Positions 1-11,900 of a stretch of 64,000 nucleotides of DNA are shown piece by piece. The position numbers and the translations under genes were made by a program. The stretch is from Patella vulgata. Lineage: Eukaryota; Mollusca; Gastropoda; Patellidae. Location of the stretch: assembly GCF_932274485.2 (NCBI RefSeq), contig NC_065884.2, positions 26,397,622 to 26,461,621 on the forward strand, in the 5' to 3' direction. Numbering within the stretch: position 1 is the stretch's first letter; each line of letters starts with the position of its first letter. Below the pieces are notes generated by a model. The model was not told the DNA's origin and made no database searches. It saw only the letters and a list, made by a program, of their open reading frames with translations.

Positions 1-14
1 TTTTATTTTTATAG

Positions 15-1348
15 ATTGAATAGAAAATCTAAATATAGACTAGAAAAGGATTTAAAGGATAAATTTCAAGCTCAATCTATAGATGAATTTCTAGAAAACC
101 TCAAGAATAATTCATCAGGTTTACAATTTAAAGATGGTGCTGCAAAGATAGATCCAAAGTAAGTATTTGTGACTTATTTTAGATTTTCTTTATAATACTA
201 TTTTGGAGCCATTTATTAAAATTCATTTTTTAAAAGTATTTAGTCATTTCAAAATGATCATTGTTTCTTGAATTTTTAAAAAAAAAATCATTCTAGTGTA
301 TTTCTTTTTCTGTTATTATAGCTCAGTTACTCCTGATGAGTGGCAAGATTTCTCAAATGAAAATATTGAAAGCGCTGAACGTGAGCGACACAGTTCAGTG
401 GAGTTACGTTCCTTGGTTGATGGTATTCTCCAGTCTACTGCTAATGACATGCAGAAACAATGTGGTGAGGTGAACTTGGCCTTCACTAAGAGAATTGCAG
501 AAACCAAAGATACAAAGGGCAAACTAGAAGATCATCTTAATAAGGTGTGTACCTTAATTGCAGTTTTTGTCTTAATCCTTTTAAGGTGACATGCATTTCA
601 GAAAGTAAACTTGGTTAGAATATTTTTTAAAAGGTGCCTTTTAGTAAAAAAGGATTTCTATGTTCAAATTTGTTTCTGCTACTTGATCCAGATTTTGAGT
701 GTAAATATTATGCTAGTGGAATAAAAAGTAACAAAGATTTATTGCTGGCATATAAACAAAAAAGATTTCAAGATTTGTTGGAGGAATAAAAACAAAAGAT
801 ATTGCTATCCTGAAAATTGAAACGGACTGCAAACACTTTGATTAAGGATCTTTCAAATACTAAGATGTATTCAGGCTGAAAATACAAAAATAATATTGGT
901 ATTTGACTAGTTTTAATTTATGTAAATAGCTTTGATAAACTGAAAAATGTTCTGTTCTATATTCTCTCACGATTTGTGTTTTATTTTCCAGGTATTGTCA
1001 CAAATAAGGGAGATTGAAGAAAATATATCACAATTAAAGAAATCCATCTCGGACAAGGAACAGCCATTAAAACTGGCTCACACTCGTCTTAATACCCGTA
1101 CAGAACGACCCAATGTAGAACTTTGTCGCGATACAGTACAATATCGTCTGATCGAAGAGGTCAGTGAAATTGAAACGTCTGTTGCAGGCCTTCAGCATCG
1201 CTTAGATCAATCACAGAACTCATTGAAAGGTCTCGTTAGAAACCAGCTGGAATTGGAGGAAGATATTGAAGTTAAAGCTAATACAATATTTGTGGATGAA
1301 GTGGAATGTATGGGCATGAGAAAGAGCATTAACATTGAAAAATTTTAA
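15..1348 (+). CDS. TEKT1: Tektin-1, C-terminal half (three exons, 5' partial)
   Basis: Tektins are coiled-coil filaments lining the inside of ciliary and flagellar doublet microtubules. Three exons are visible: 15-158, 322-544 and 992-1348 (stop TAA 1346-1348), each bounded by AG and GT with matching phases. Together they give about 240 residues, the C-terminal 57% or so of a 418-residue vertebrate tektin-1. The tektin signature RPNVELCRD is present in the last exon, followed by VQYRLIEEV and an ending close to ENTIYIDEVxCMxMRKSI of human tektin-1. That ending and the ADDxxKQC-like stretch in exon 2 favour tektin-1 over tektins 2-5. The sequence is rich in charged heptad-like helices, as expected for the rod. 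The start lies upstream of the window. Family assignment is from recalled homologues, not a search. Confidence 0.9.
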
Positions 1349-2787
1349 GGAATTCACATGCATACCCTATAAAATTTACATAAATTCACATCCATGCCCT
1401 TTTAACATTTACAATGTGCAACTTAAATAACAGATCCTTCTCCATAGATATTTTTAATGTTTTTATTCAACACCTAATTCACTATTATATGGTGTGTGGA
1501 CGTTTAAATCTCCATCACAAATATATTTTGTAAGCTATAAAATGACATTTAAATTTATGGTCAATTTGTCTTGTCAAAACCATAAAGCATTATTTTAATA
1601 TATAATTTTTACAAAGATAACTTTTTGTTTCTCAATAACTGCTTAAATCCAAAAATTTTAGCTGCTGTCTAAAACAGAATGATTTATTGTTGTAATTTAT
1701 AACTGTGATAAATATCCATACACACAGAATATTATCCAATGCAGAACTATTTAATGTTTACACATGCATTTGAAATATACAAGGTTTGTAAATTTAAACC
1801 TGATATCTGTGATTAGGTAAAACTGCTTTTTCTTACGACTATTTAACACACTGTTGATGTGTAATTTAAAGTTTATATAATATTTATCTAAATTCTACTC
1901 CCTTTCTTAAATTATACACAATAACCTGTGATTTTTAAAGGATTTTAATTTATGAGTATCTGAAATATTTAATTACATAATTTATTGAATAAATTGTACA
2001 TAATAGAAATGCCTCATAATGTGTTCTTTAATTTTATTGCAAAATTAACTCGTGAAATAAAAATAACCATGCATTATTCTCCACTGTACTGGCTGAAAAA
2101 ACAAAGAATATAACCGTGGACATGTGAGCTTACAAAAAAAAAAAAGAGAAGTGTCCAAAAATGCCACCTCCCAAAAGTCGGTGAACTAATCTGTTAGTCA
2201 TATATGAGGACCCTCATTTCAAAATGTTTCCAGCCAATTAATTTTTTAGTCCATTTGATGTAATCCAATTTTTACTTGTTCTACCCATAAAACTACCAAT
2301 TTATTTATATTTTAGTTCAAACTCCTCAAATAGGTACCTAATTTTAAGGTATAAATAAATTGATTGATGGGTAATTCTCCGGCTGGTCATTTTAACTAGT
2401 AATTGGCAAGGCAAATAGAAGTTATATAATCCAAGACCACACCCTTAAATCCAGTCACTTCAGTTGATACTAATCAAGTGTCAGACCATGACAAATATTT
2501 TTATCAAAATGAAAATAGTCCTGATAATAATTGTCCAACCCCACCTTTTCCATTAAGATGTGAACAAAACAAACCAAACCACCAAGCAATTCTGCCTAGA
2601 TATTACCGCTATTTTCTACAGTAGCTTTTCATGATTTGCCCAGTTTAAAATGGAAGACACAGAAAATTGAAAGGTTGGTTTTAATGGAAAATCATCTAAT
2701 GAATAAAACAACAATTCTGGATATAGAATTATTTCCCCATACAAAAATATATAGCAATTAAATTAGTATACATATTTATTTTATACC
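1349..2787. other. TEKT1 3' UTR and AT-rich intergenic DNA
   Basis: No open frame with coding character is present. An AATAAA at 1988-1993 is a plausible poly(A) signal for the tektin gene, which would give a 3' UTR of about 650 bases. Beyond it I see only unique-looking AT-rich sequence up to the first MITE. Confidence 0.5.
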
Positions 2788-3268
2788 TTAAAAATACATT
2801 AGTTAAGAGTTTAATAAAGAGTTGGCCATTCTTGCTATAATAATTCAAATATAGATGATAAAAAAAAGAAATATTGAAAATTTACTCTATTCTGAATCAA
2901 GTTGTCAAAGTTGGAAGTTTGGACAAGAAATAGGCATATGAACTGTCTCGTAGAATTGCCGATAGATTGATACGGTTACGATAACTATTCTCGATTATCA
3001 AGTAACATTCTCAATGGCTGCGGTACCCTTGGGCCTGGATTGGCAGGCCTTTCTCCGGTAGTGGCGCAAGTGACTAACGGCAAATGTTAGCTTGGTCAGC
3101 CATTTATTGATTTGATTATTAAATGGACGACTGTAGGCCATTTGAGGGTCTACAGAGTTGATTTTGTGCTTTGTCGTGTAAAGAAAGGTCTAATTAATAA
3201 TTTCTATAACATCTGAAGCATTTAGACTTGCAATAGGCAGATTTAGCTCTTAACTAATGTGTCTTTAA
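2788..3268. mobile_element. TTAA-flanked MITE, family M1, diverged copy
   Basis: Both ends carry TTAA followed by a short inverted repeat (ACATTAGTTAAGAG inward from the right, matching the left). The interior shares the phrase GCCATTCTTGCTATAATA near the left and GGCAGATTTAGCTCTT near the right with copies at 6393-7777, 43810-44228 and 55893-56291. There is no coding capacity. TTAA at both ends is typical of piggyBac-type target duplication; that assignment is inferred. Confidence 0.65.
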
Positions 3269-3445
3269 CAAACCATTTAATATTCACACTAGACAAAATC
3301 TCTCTAATTAATATACTAAGAAAATGAAAATCAAATAATGGCTAGATGAATAGTGTACCCAATATTTTTTGAAAAAATATATGGCTTAATCTAACATATT
3401 GATTATTTAACCATTATTAGACTAATAATAGTAATATTCCTTTTA

Positions 3446-4913
3446 TACTAAGCAGCAAAAGAAACGTCCGGTTGGTATGTTACTCTGAATAGACGCATTG
3501 CACAAATCTTGCCAAATTATGTTTTTATTATATATTTGTGACCACATCTCCAACTTTACCTGAGCAATAAGGCTCCTTCCCAAACACAGAATTGAACCCA
3601 GGAAATGTTCTCAAAAACACAACCCGACTTCTGAGATGCTGCACGTGCTGTTCACTGGGACCAGCCCTATAAAATGCACACTCATACCTGGTTGTATTAT
3701 TCACACTATGTCAGCAGCATGCCACGACTCACGACAGCTCAGAGGAACCAGGCGCTTCGAAAGCTGGCCACACTGCCCAAGCCGTTGCCAAACACTTCCA
3801 GGTCAATGTTTGGACCATCTACAGGCTTACCAACACCACGGATGATTGCCTACGAACTGGTAGACCAAGGGTTACCACAAGGCGACAAGACCGCCATGTT
3901 GTGCGACAGCATGTGCAGAATCCCTTCACACAGGCATCTGAGAGAGCACGTTAGACAGTGGGAACACACGGAAGACCCATCAGTACCGATACAGTGCGCG
4001 GACATCTCACCAGAGCAAACATCCATTATCGTAGACCTTACAGTGGACCGATCCTCACCCCTCACCATCGAAGTGAACATCTACAGTTTGCCCAACAACA
4101 CCAGAACTGGTGACAGAGGCAATGGAGAACTGTTCTGTTCACAGATCAGAGTCCTTATTGCGTATCAACTGCAGATGGCAGGACCAGAATATGGCGACGA
4201 CGTGACCAGCATTATTCTGACCAATGTGTCACTGAACGAGACTCTCAGGGAGGTCCTAGCTTAATGGTTTGGGGTGGAATCGGCCTGAACCAGAGAGTGG
4301 GTCCTGTGGTATTCCAAAATATTGGTCCAGGGAGAGGAGGCATCATCACAGCAGTGCGCTATATCGATCAAGCTCTTAGACCCCACGTCATACCACATTT
4401 CGCACGTCATCGAAACGTTTCCAGCATGGCAACGTCTGTGCCCACACCGCCAGAGCTACTCAGGACTTTCAACAGCAGAACGGTGTCAACGTTATGCACT
4501 GGCCAGCCCTTAGTCCGGACTTAAACCTGATTGAACATCTTTGGAATGAAAATCAGAGAAGACTTAATAACGTCGTACCGGGACCAAACACAGCCGATGG
4601 AGTGCGCCAGGCTTTTCTGAGAGTGTGGCTCCAGCTGCCAATGGCGTTCATCAATCGTCTTGTCCACTCCATGTACAGACGCTGTGCTGCTGTTATTGAC
4701 ACACCAGATACTGATGTATAGACTGTGTACAGACTCTAAACCTTCTCGTACATGTAATGTCTTGGAATTGTGATGAATTAATCACTAATGTGTCAACATA
4801 CTGTTTACAAAAAATTGCTTTGATCCATTTAGTAAGTCGGTTCTGGAATGATTTGATTAAAGTGCCTCTCTGATTTTGAAATCATACTGATGTTTTTTTT
4901 TCGCTGTTTAGTA
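3446..4913 (+). mobile_element. Tc1-like DNA transposon, decayed
   Basis: The element is bounded by inverted repeats (TACTAAGCAGCAAAAGAAAC at left, a close match at right) and flanked by TA on each side, the Tc1/mariner target duplication. It contains a degraded transposase gene read left to right. It lies between TEKT1 and FBXO21 and belongs to a different subfamily from the copy at 41716-43246. Confidence 0.85.
3720..4721 (+). pseudogene. Tc1-like transposase pseudogene
   Basis: Transposase similarity is spread over more than one frame: an N-terminal helix-turn-helix part starting MPRLTTAQRNQA, a middle part with LMVWGGI near 4260, and a C-terminal part with [15 protein letters not shown] near 4500, which contains the last catalytic acidic residue. 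At least two frame changes separate these parts, so no functional enzyme is encoded. The small overlapping frames elsewhere in this stretch are shadows. Confidence 0.85.
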
Positions 4914-4964
4914 TATTAGAGATTCAACATTTACATATTGTTATTTGCAAGAGATTCCTATATC

Positions 4965-5440
4965 CTCAAATGACACTTAGAAACTTGAACCATAATAAGT
5001 TTTCAAAATTGATGTGTATCAAAACACAACCGCCAGAATAATAACAAGAACACAAAAGTACTCTCACATGACTCCCATCTTAAAATCACTACATTGGTTA
5101 CCTATAGAAGCACGGGTAACTTTAAAGATTTTAACATTGGTTTATATGTGTCAACACAATCTTTCTCCATCTTACCTCATGGGTCTCATTCAATCATATC
5201 AAATCAACCACTTCGTTTACAAAATATGCCCTCATTTGGTTGTACTGCAAGCTAAACTGAAATCCTATGGGGATAAAGCCTTCAGTATATGTAGATCGCG
5301 TCTGTGGAATAACTTACTATTGGAGTTACAGAGTTCTCAAACATTAGCTGTGTTGAAATCCAAACTCATTTGTTTGTTACTTATCAGGATTAGCTATTAT
5401 CTTCCATGCACTTAAAGCATGCAATATGGATGCAGTGAGC
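4965..5440 (+). mobile_element. CR1/L2-like LINE, 3' fragment
   Basis: One open frame (5014-5415) matches the extreme C-terminus of CR1/L2-type reverse transcriptases: ARIITRTQKYSH, SLHWLPIEARVTLKIL, YLMGLIQ and SRLWNNLLLEL all correspond to the well-known tail of this LINE group. Nothing upstream codes for the polymerase core, so this is a 5'-truncated insertion. It is related to, but not the same as, the copy at 21905-23660. Confidence 0.8.
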
Positions 5441-5933
5441 GCAATCATAAATGTACATTTTTATTATTATTTTACCCTTTTATAGGTATTTTTAAACAGT
5501 TAAAAGTACCCCATATAGTTATGTTATTATAGCGTAGTGTTCAGACTGACACAAAGGCGCCCATGGTCATGCCAATTTTTACAGTGTTAAAATGAAAGAA
5601 GGCTCATTACTGGAACAATTAACTGGCCACTGTTTAGATATCGGTCAGAACAAGATTTTAGGCACACAATATTAGCATGTAGTAACTATAATCTCTTGCA
5701 GACAGTTTTATCTCTTGCAGGTCAGCTGTACGTATAATCACTGTTCTGGTCAAATGGTGGTTTTAATTCAACAAATTAAATAATCATCAAAGAAAATCAA
5801 CAGCCTGTTTTTTCTCTCACCTCCAAGTTTTTTGTTAATACTTGCAGTATTACATGTACCACATTGACGTACGTTCTAATTACATGGAATTATTACACCT
5901 GATTTATAAAGCTGCTGTTATCGTCAATTTTGA
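5441..5933. other. FBXO21 3' flank
   Basis: AT-rich sequence downstream of the FBXO21 stop codon on the minus strand, presumably its 3' UTR. I see no gene here and no convincing single poly(A) site. Confidence 0.4.
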
Positions 5934-8900
5934 TTACCGACGTAATTCTGGATTAATGAGTTTTAAGGTTACTTGTAGATCATCAGGATATTCTTCCATC
6001 TTGGTACTATTAATTCTATAATGGCTACCACAATACTCGTCAAAATACCTCCCTATTTCTGGATGATTTATTTCTATTGTTTCATCATGATATAAAAGAT
6101 TTTCTGAAAAATAAAGGAAGAACATAGTTTGTTATTTATGAATTTGCTTGTCACAATTCTTATTGCTCACGCGATGCGTTAATCACAATAAATTGTACCA
6201 GTACCTTATCAGTAAATACACTATCTTTTCAATAGGTTATTTCCCCCATACAGATGTTGTGGCATACTTTGAATGCAACTAGCCAGTTGCACTGTGAGAT
6301 TTTTATTTGCCACATAACCACACAACCTCTGCAACACAGGTTCAATGAGGGTTAATTGACTCAAGATATAATAATTCATTATTCTGGATGTATTAAAGAT
6401 ACATTATGTAAGATTTAGATAAAGAGCTAGCCATTCTTGCTATAATAGTTCGAAAATAGATAATAATGTAAAATGAACAAGCCAACAGTGAGGCTGATGT
6501 CCCCCTCCGAAATAGGAAAATAATTAGAGGACACATATAATTTATCACAAATTATCTTTTACAAAGTATTGAACAATCAAACAGTATATCTTTACTTATA
6601 GTCTAACAATCAAAGTAGGAGAGTTATTGTTTTCCAAAGTCTCGACCAATCAAATTGCGTATCGCTCTGCTTACCCTGAGCAGAAAATGCTCATTATCAA
6701 ACTTAGTCAAGGTATTACTGTAATGAAACTATACACCAAGTTTCATCAATCTCACTTAATTAGAACTAAAGTTATCGTGTCCCAAAGCATCAACCAATCA
6801 AATTGCTTATCTCTGCTTACCCTAAGCGGAAAATGCTCATCTTCGAACTCCATCAAGGCATTGACCTAATCAACACATACACCAAGTTTGACCATTCTAG
6901 CTCAATTAGGAAGAGAGTTATCGTGCCCCAAAGTATCAACCAATCAAATTGCTTATCTCTGCTTACCCTAAGCGGAAAATGCTCATCTTCGAACTCCATC
7001 AAGGCATTGACCTAATAAACACATACACCAAGTTTGAACATTCTAGCTCAATTAAAAGTTATCGTGTCCCAAAGCATCAACCAATCAAATTGCTTATCTC
7101 TGCTTACCCTAAGCGGAAAATGCTCATCTTCAAACTCCATCAAGGCATTGACCTAATCAACACATACACCAAGTTTGAACATTCTAGCCCAATTAGGAAG
7201 AGAGTTATCGTGTCCCAAAGCATCAAGCAATCAAATTGCTTATCTCTGCTTACCCTAAGCGGAAAATGCTCATCTTCGAACTCCATCAAGGCATTGACCT
7301 AATAAACACATACACCAAGTTTGAACATTCTAGCTCAATTAGGAAGAGAGTTATTGTGTCCCAAAAAGTGTGACGGACAGACAGACGGACAGACAGACGG
7401 ACAGACAGACGGACGAACCCATTTTAATAGTCCCCTGCTTTCTTCGAAAGGCGGGGGACAATAATTTGAAAATTTCATTCAAATTACTTTATTACGAGCA
7501 AAGATATTAACCTTTGAAGGTTTGACAAGACGTGTGCATTAATTTCAACCACCGTACTGGTTGTTCGAAGCTAAATCTCGCTCCTCCATTCTTAGCTTAA
7601 ATCAAAATATGGCTGAACTGTTCTAATCTATTTAATATCGGAGAAAACCAATGCCATCGAGAGTTGATTATGGCCTAGATAAGATAATTAATATCTAATT
7701 AATAATTTAGAAAACATTCCAGGCCTAATGAAAGACCTGCAATTGGCAGATTTAGATCTTGCATAATGTATGTTTAATGTAACAACTTCACAGAAATGAT
7801 ATGTGTGTCCAAAGTGTCATAATTACCCTGAGCTGCATATCTATTGCTGCCATCTTGAACTAGTACATTATAAAATGGTTGATACTGATCACGTGGAAGT
7901 CTATTTACACCCATCTGTATTATCCATTCATCTGTAGCTTGACATGTTGAATCCCATCCATATATTACACACATATAATGATACCTACAGATATATAACA
8001 CACATATATAATGATATCTGTAGATATATAACACAAATATATAATCATACCCATAGATATGTAACAAATATATAATTATAATGATACCTATAGATATATA
8101 ACACAATGATACCAATACTGGAAGTGCTGGCAAGAAATAACACAGATGACTTGTGATTTTTGGTATTATTGAAGACTAGTCATTTATAGATACAAAATAA
8201 TTCTTAACAACCCACAGAGACTGTAACAACTTACTTTACAGTGAAAAATAAGCACAGGGGATAAATATCAAAAGTCAGTAATGTGTGTGTCCATATTTAG
8301 CAGCTTATGGGATGGTTGTTGCACTGTTCCTGCCAGTGGTTCTGGTACTCAAACCCTCATGAAATAATGGAATGGCACATTCTCGGTGTTCAGGTGTCAA
8401 CTTTGGCATGTCATTGCATCTTGCAGAGAACTGCCAGAGTTGCACTGATCCAAGCTTCTTATCAAAATACACAATTTATACTCCATTTCTTTCAACACAA
8501 CATCCCAATTCTGTCAATTTCAAATTTTTTTTGTCTGCGAGAAATGATCTGTGGTGTGTTTACACGATCATGAAAACATCATTCTCATGAGTTATCATTG
8601 CGATCAGCATTGCAAGATTAATGTGTATCTTTACAATCATCTATTTATAAAAGGGGTGCAGAATTCATCAATAAACATGTTTCTATAAGCTCATTCACGT
8701 CATTCAACAACAACACATGACGTAAACAGCACTTTTATGTGAAGTGATTTGAATCCTTGAAAATAAACACTCGAGAAATTTACCGACGAAGATTTGTAAC
8801 TTGTATCAAATACAATGTTTTATTTATCCATAATTAATAGCTCAAAATTCTTTTTATTCTATTTAGCTAAGCTAAGAGATTTAGCAGGCACAAAATCATT

Positions 8901-11900
8901 GTAAATGAAAAATAATGTTTCAGGTACATGGTTATCGACAGATGTATAACACATGAAATGTAAAATGTAAATCAGAAATATCAACAACAGTCAGCCAAAT
9001 GGCTCTTATAAATGTACTGTGCATTTATAAAATCTAAAATCTTTCCTTACTTTTTATGCTTCATGATCATTCCTGTAGAAAATTTCACTTCTGGATTGTC
9101 TTTCCTTCGTTTAACCTGTACCTAGAATTAATATATATATAAGTAAAAAAATGATAAAGCAATGCCTTAATATATACAAACTTTCTTTAAATAGTAGAAA
9201 TATTGATCTCTATGTAAGAATGGAGATAAATACATTGTATATTGAAAGACTTTGAATGTTTAACAGATTGCAGTGCTTAAGGAAATCTTATTATATGGTG
9301 CCCCCACCTCCAAATTCTCCAAAATATACTGCTTGAATTTAACAGATACTTAGCATATTTTGTTTCAGAATCTGAAATCCAAATACAAACTATTGCTCGA
9401 ATTGGCTTGGGGCAGGATATTATTATGTACTCTTTGTGGAACAACTGGTACCATTTCTCAATAAGCTGGGACATTCACATTGGAAACAACTTTGTATTTA
9501 CATGTCAGTGTCCAGTTATAAGTTATTAATATTTTAACCATACCTTCTTTTGTACTTCATTTTCTTCTTTTACTTCTTGCATCATACTCTGTGCCTCTTG
9601 TTGTAAATAAGCTACAATACCTAATCTACTATTATCTAGATCCGCTACTCTCTGTAGACTATCTATAACCTGTCAGTAAAATTATAATCTTTATTCTCAT
9701 CCCAATTAGTTCGGAATTGTTTCGGCGGACTGATTACCATTAGGCATCGTATTCTACGGAAAATTTTACTCTAGAAAAGTTGGGTCTGGTTTTGTTCCCG
9801 TTTGATAGACACTGAGCCTCCTGTCTACTAAATTCAGTTTTAAATAAGCAATGAAAATGATAAATATCAAGCCGTGAGCTTATAATCTTATTTTCAATAT
9901 TTATTCTATATCCATTGTCATACATATATATATTTTGCTTCTATGTAAGTCATGCCTTAAATTTTCCATAAGAAGCTACCATAAATCAAAGAATAGGATA
10001 TAATATAAGAAATCCAAAAATGCAATAACTTGGTAACTATTGCATTTATTATCAAGACAAATTTATCATCAATGGTAACATATGAACACACTAACCTCAG
10101 GTAAGTTAATCTTTAAATGCAGATTTATTCGCACTTGAAGTAATCGCATTTCCAAATCATCAGGACAAATCAAGAGAAATAACTCTAAAGAATTACGCAA
10201 ACACAACAGTCCATCTCCCATTTGATTCTGATGCCGACCTATTCCAACAAGATTTCTTGCCATTCGTTCAAAAACCTAAAATGAAATAAAAGAATGATGC
10301 ATCAAATTGGGCTTGTAATAAAAAATGGGGCTTAAGGTCTACTTAACACAAACTGGTTCATTTTAACACCTATGGTAAATCCTTAGCCACACACAAGCTG
10401 GGAATCGAAACCACGCCAGTTAACAGAATGACAGACCTTATGATCTGAAGCACATGCGATAGACCATTCAGCCCCACATCTCCTTATTGATGACCGACAA
10501 TTCTCTTCACTTTAAATGTCAACAGTAAATAATACCTTTCTGTGTTCTATAGCTTCATATATTTCTCTATTCTGTGCTATAGATTCTGGTAAACCTAAAG
10601 CTTGACAACATTCACTACTTGTATAAAACTGACCACCATGAAAGGCATCTATATATGTGTACCTCTGTACTGGTGAGGCCCTGAAACAGATACCTTTGGT
10701 TCTTATGTTCAGCAAAATTTACATCTTTTTTTAAAAATAAAATAATAGACTGCCAGGGCAATTAACATACAATTTTAGTAATCCATGCCTTATGCAAATA
10801 TGAATTTTTCTTTCATGAACAATCGAAAAAGGTTCAAAATCTTTAATCTAATTTGAATGACGAAACTTTTTACAAACATATAAAAATTATTATCTAGTTT
10901 TAACACTGCATTAAGCACTTAAAGGGGGAGGCTACCCTTACTACTTGTACCATTTTCAATTCAATAGTTTTAAAATTTAAAAGAACATTTTCGGGTAGCC
11001 TCACCCCTTACAAAAAATTAATCAATTTAAAAAGTCATTATATAAGCATAAATATAGTTAACAACTTACAATGGATGTTCTTCCCATCTTAGGAGAAAAT
11101 GAGAAGGAAAGTTAACAGGTTGACATAATACACCCAGTCTTTTAGCAACACAGTTATATATTATACATAATGTGATTGGTATTCCCTTTTTCCGTTCTAA
11201 AATCTGTAAACATGTAGGCTACATTTTATTTTATCTTATTCACATAAAAGGGAAGATAAGGTTTACTGGTAATTGGGTCAGTCCAACCTAAAAACATATT
11301 TTCAACAGAAAATTTCATTATAACCTAGAAAAATAAAATTCTATACTGAAAGAGATCAGTGTATTTGCCTATCATGGTTGTACGTAATGGGAGATTAAAG
11401 TATCAGTTCATAATAAGCATGGCATCATCACAAAAATGTGTTGTTCAAAGCCTAAAGGAATGTAAAATATAGCAATGAATAGCACCACCATATATTTATA
11501 TCGCTAATACCTACCTTGTTGATATATGAATTACATGGATCATAGTATTCAGACATATTTCCCCGATACTGTAATTTTTCGAAGAGAACATGGTTTATGG
11601 CTTCCAGAATGATTCTACTCTGTTCAGGACTCCATTCATTCCTTACTAATTCTGGAAGATAAAGAAAATTATATTAATTATTTTATTTCATCTAAGTTCT
11701 GATATCATTGTCTATGTGTGTTTATAGTGAAATTAATAATTCAATGTTGACCTAGATGTTGTTTTTTTCATGTGTCAAAACTAATGAAACCTGAAAGGAT
11801 TTGATTGACGTGTGAAAACATATAATTATTTGTTCATCTCATTAATATTAACATTAAACTATAAAACAGCATTAGCAGGAGGAAGGTCTTCCGCAGTTGT

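Noticed and set aside
6627-7302. Open frames encoding repeated LISAYPKRKMLI-type peptides (also at 39449-39890 and 54299-54824)
   Set aside because: They are read-through of the delta 146-bp repeat in whichever frame is open; unit lengths of 141 and 146 break the frame and there is no conserved start or domain.
8307-8590. Two overlapping open frames of 88 and 72 codons
   Set aside because: Inside FBXO21 intron 10, with no similarity, no splice support and ordinary intron composition.
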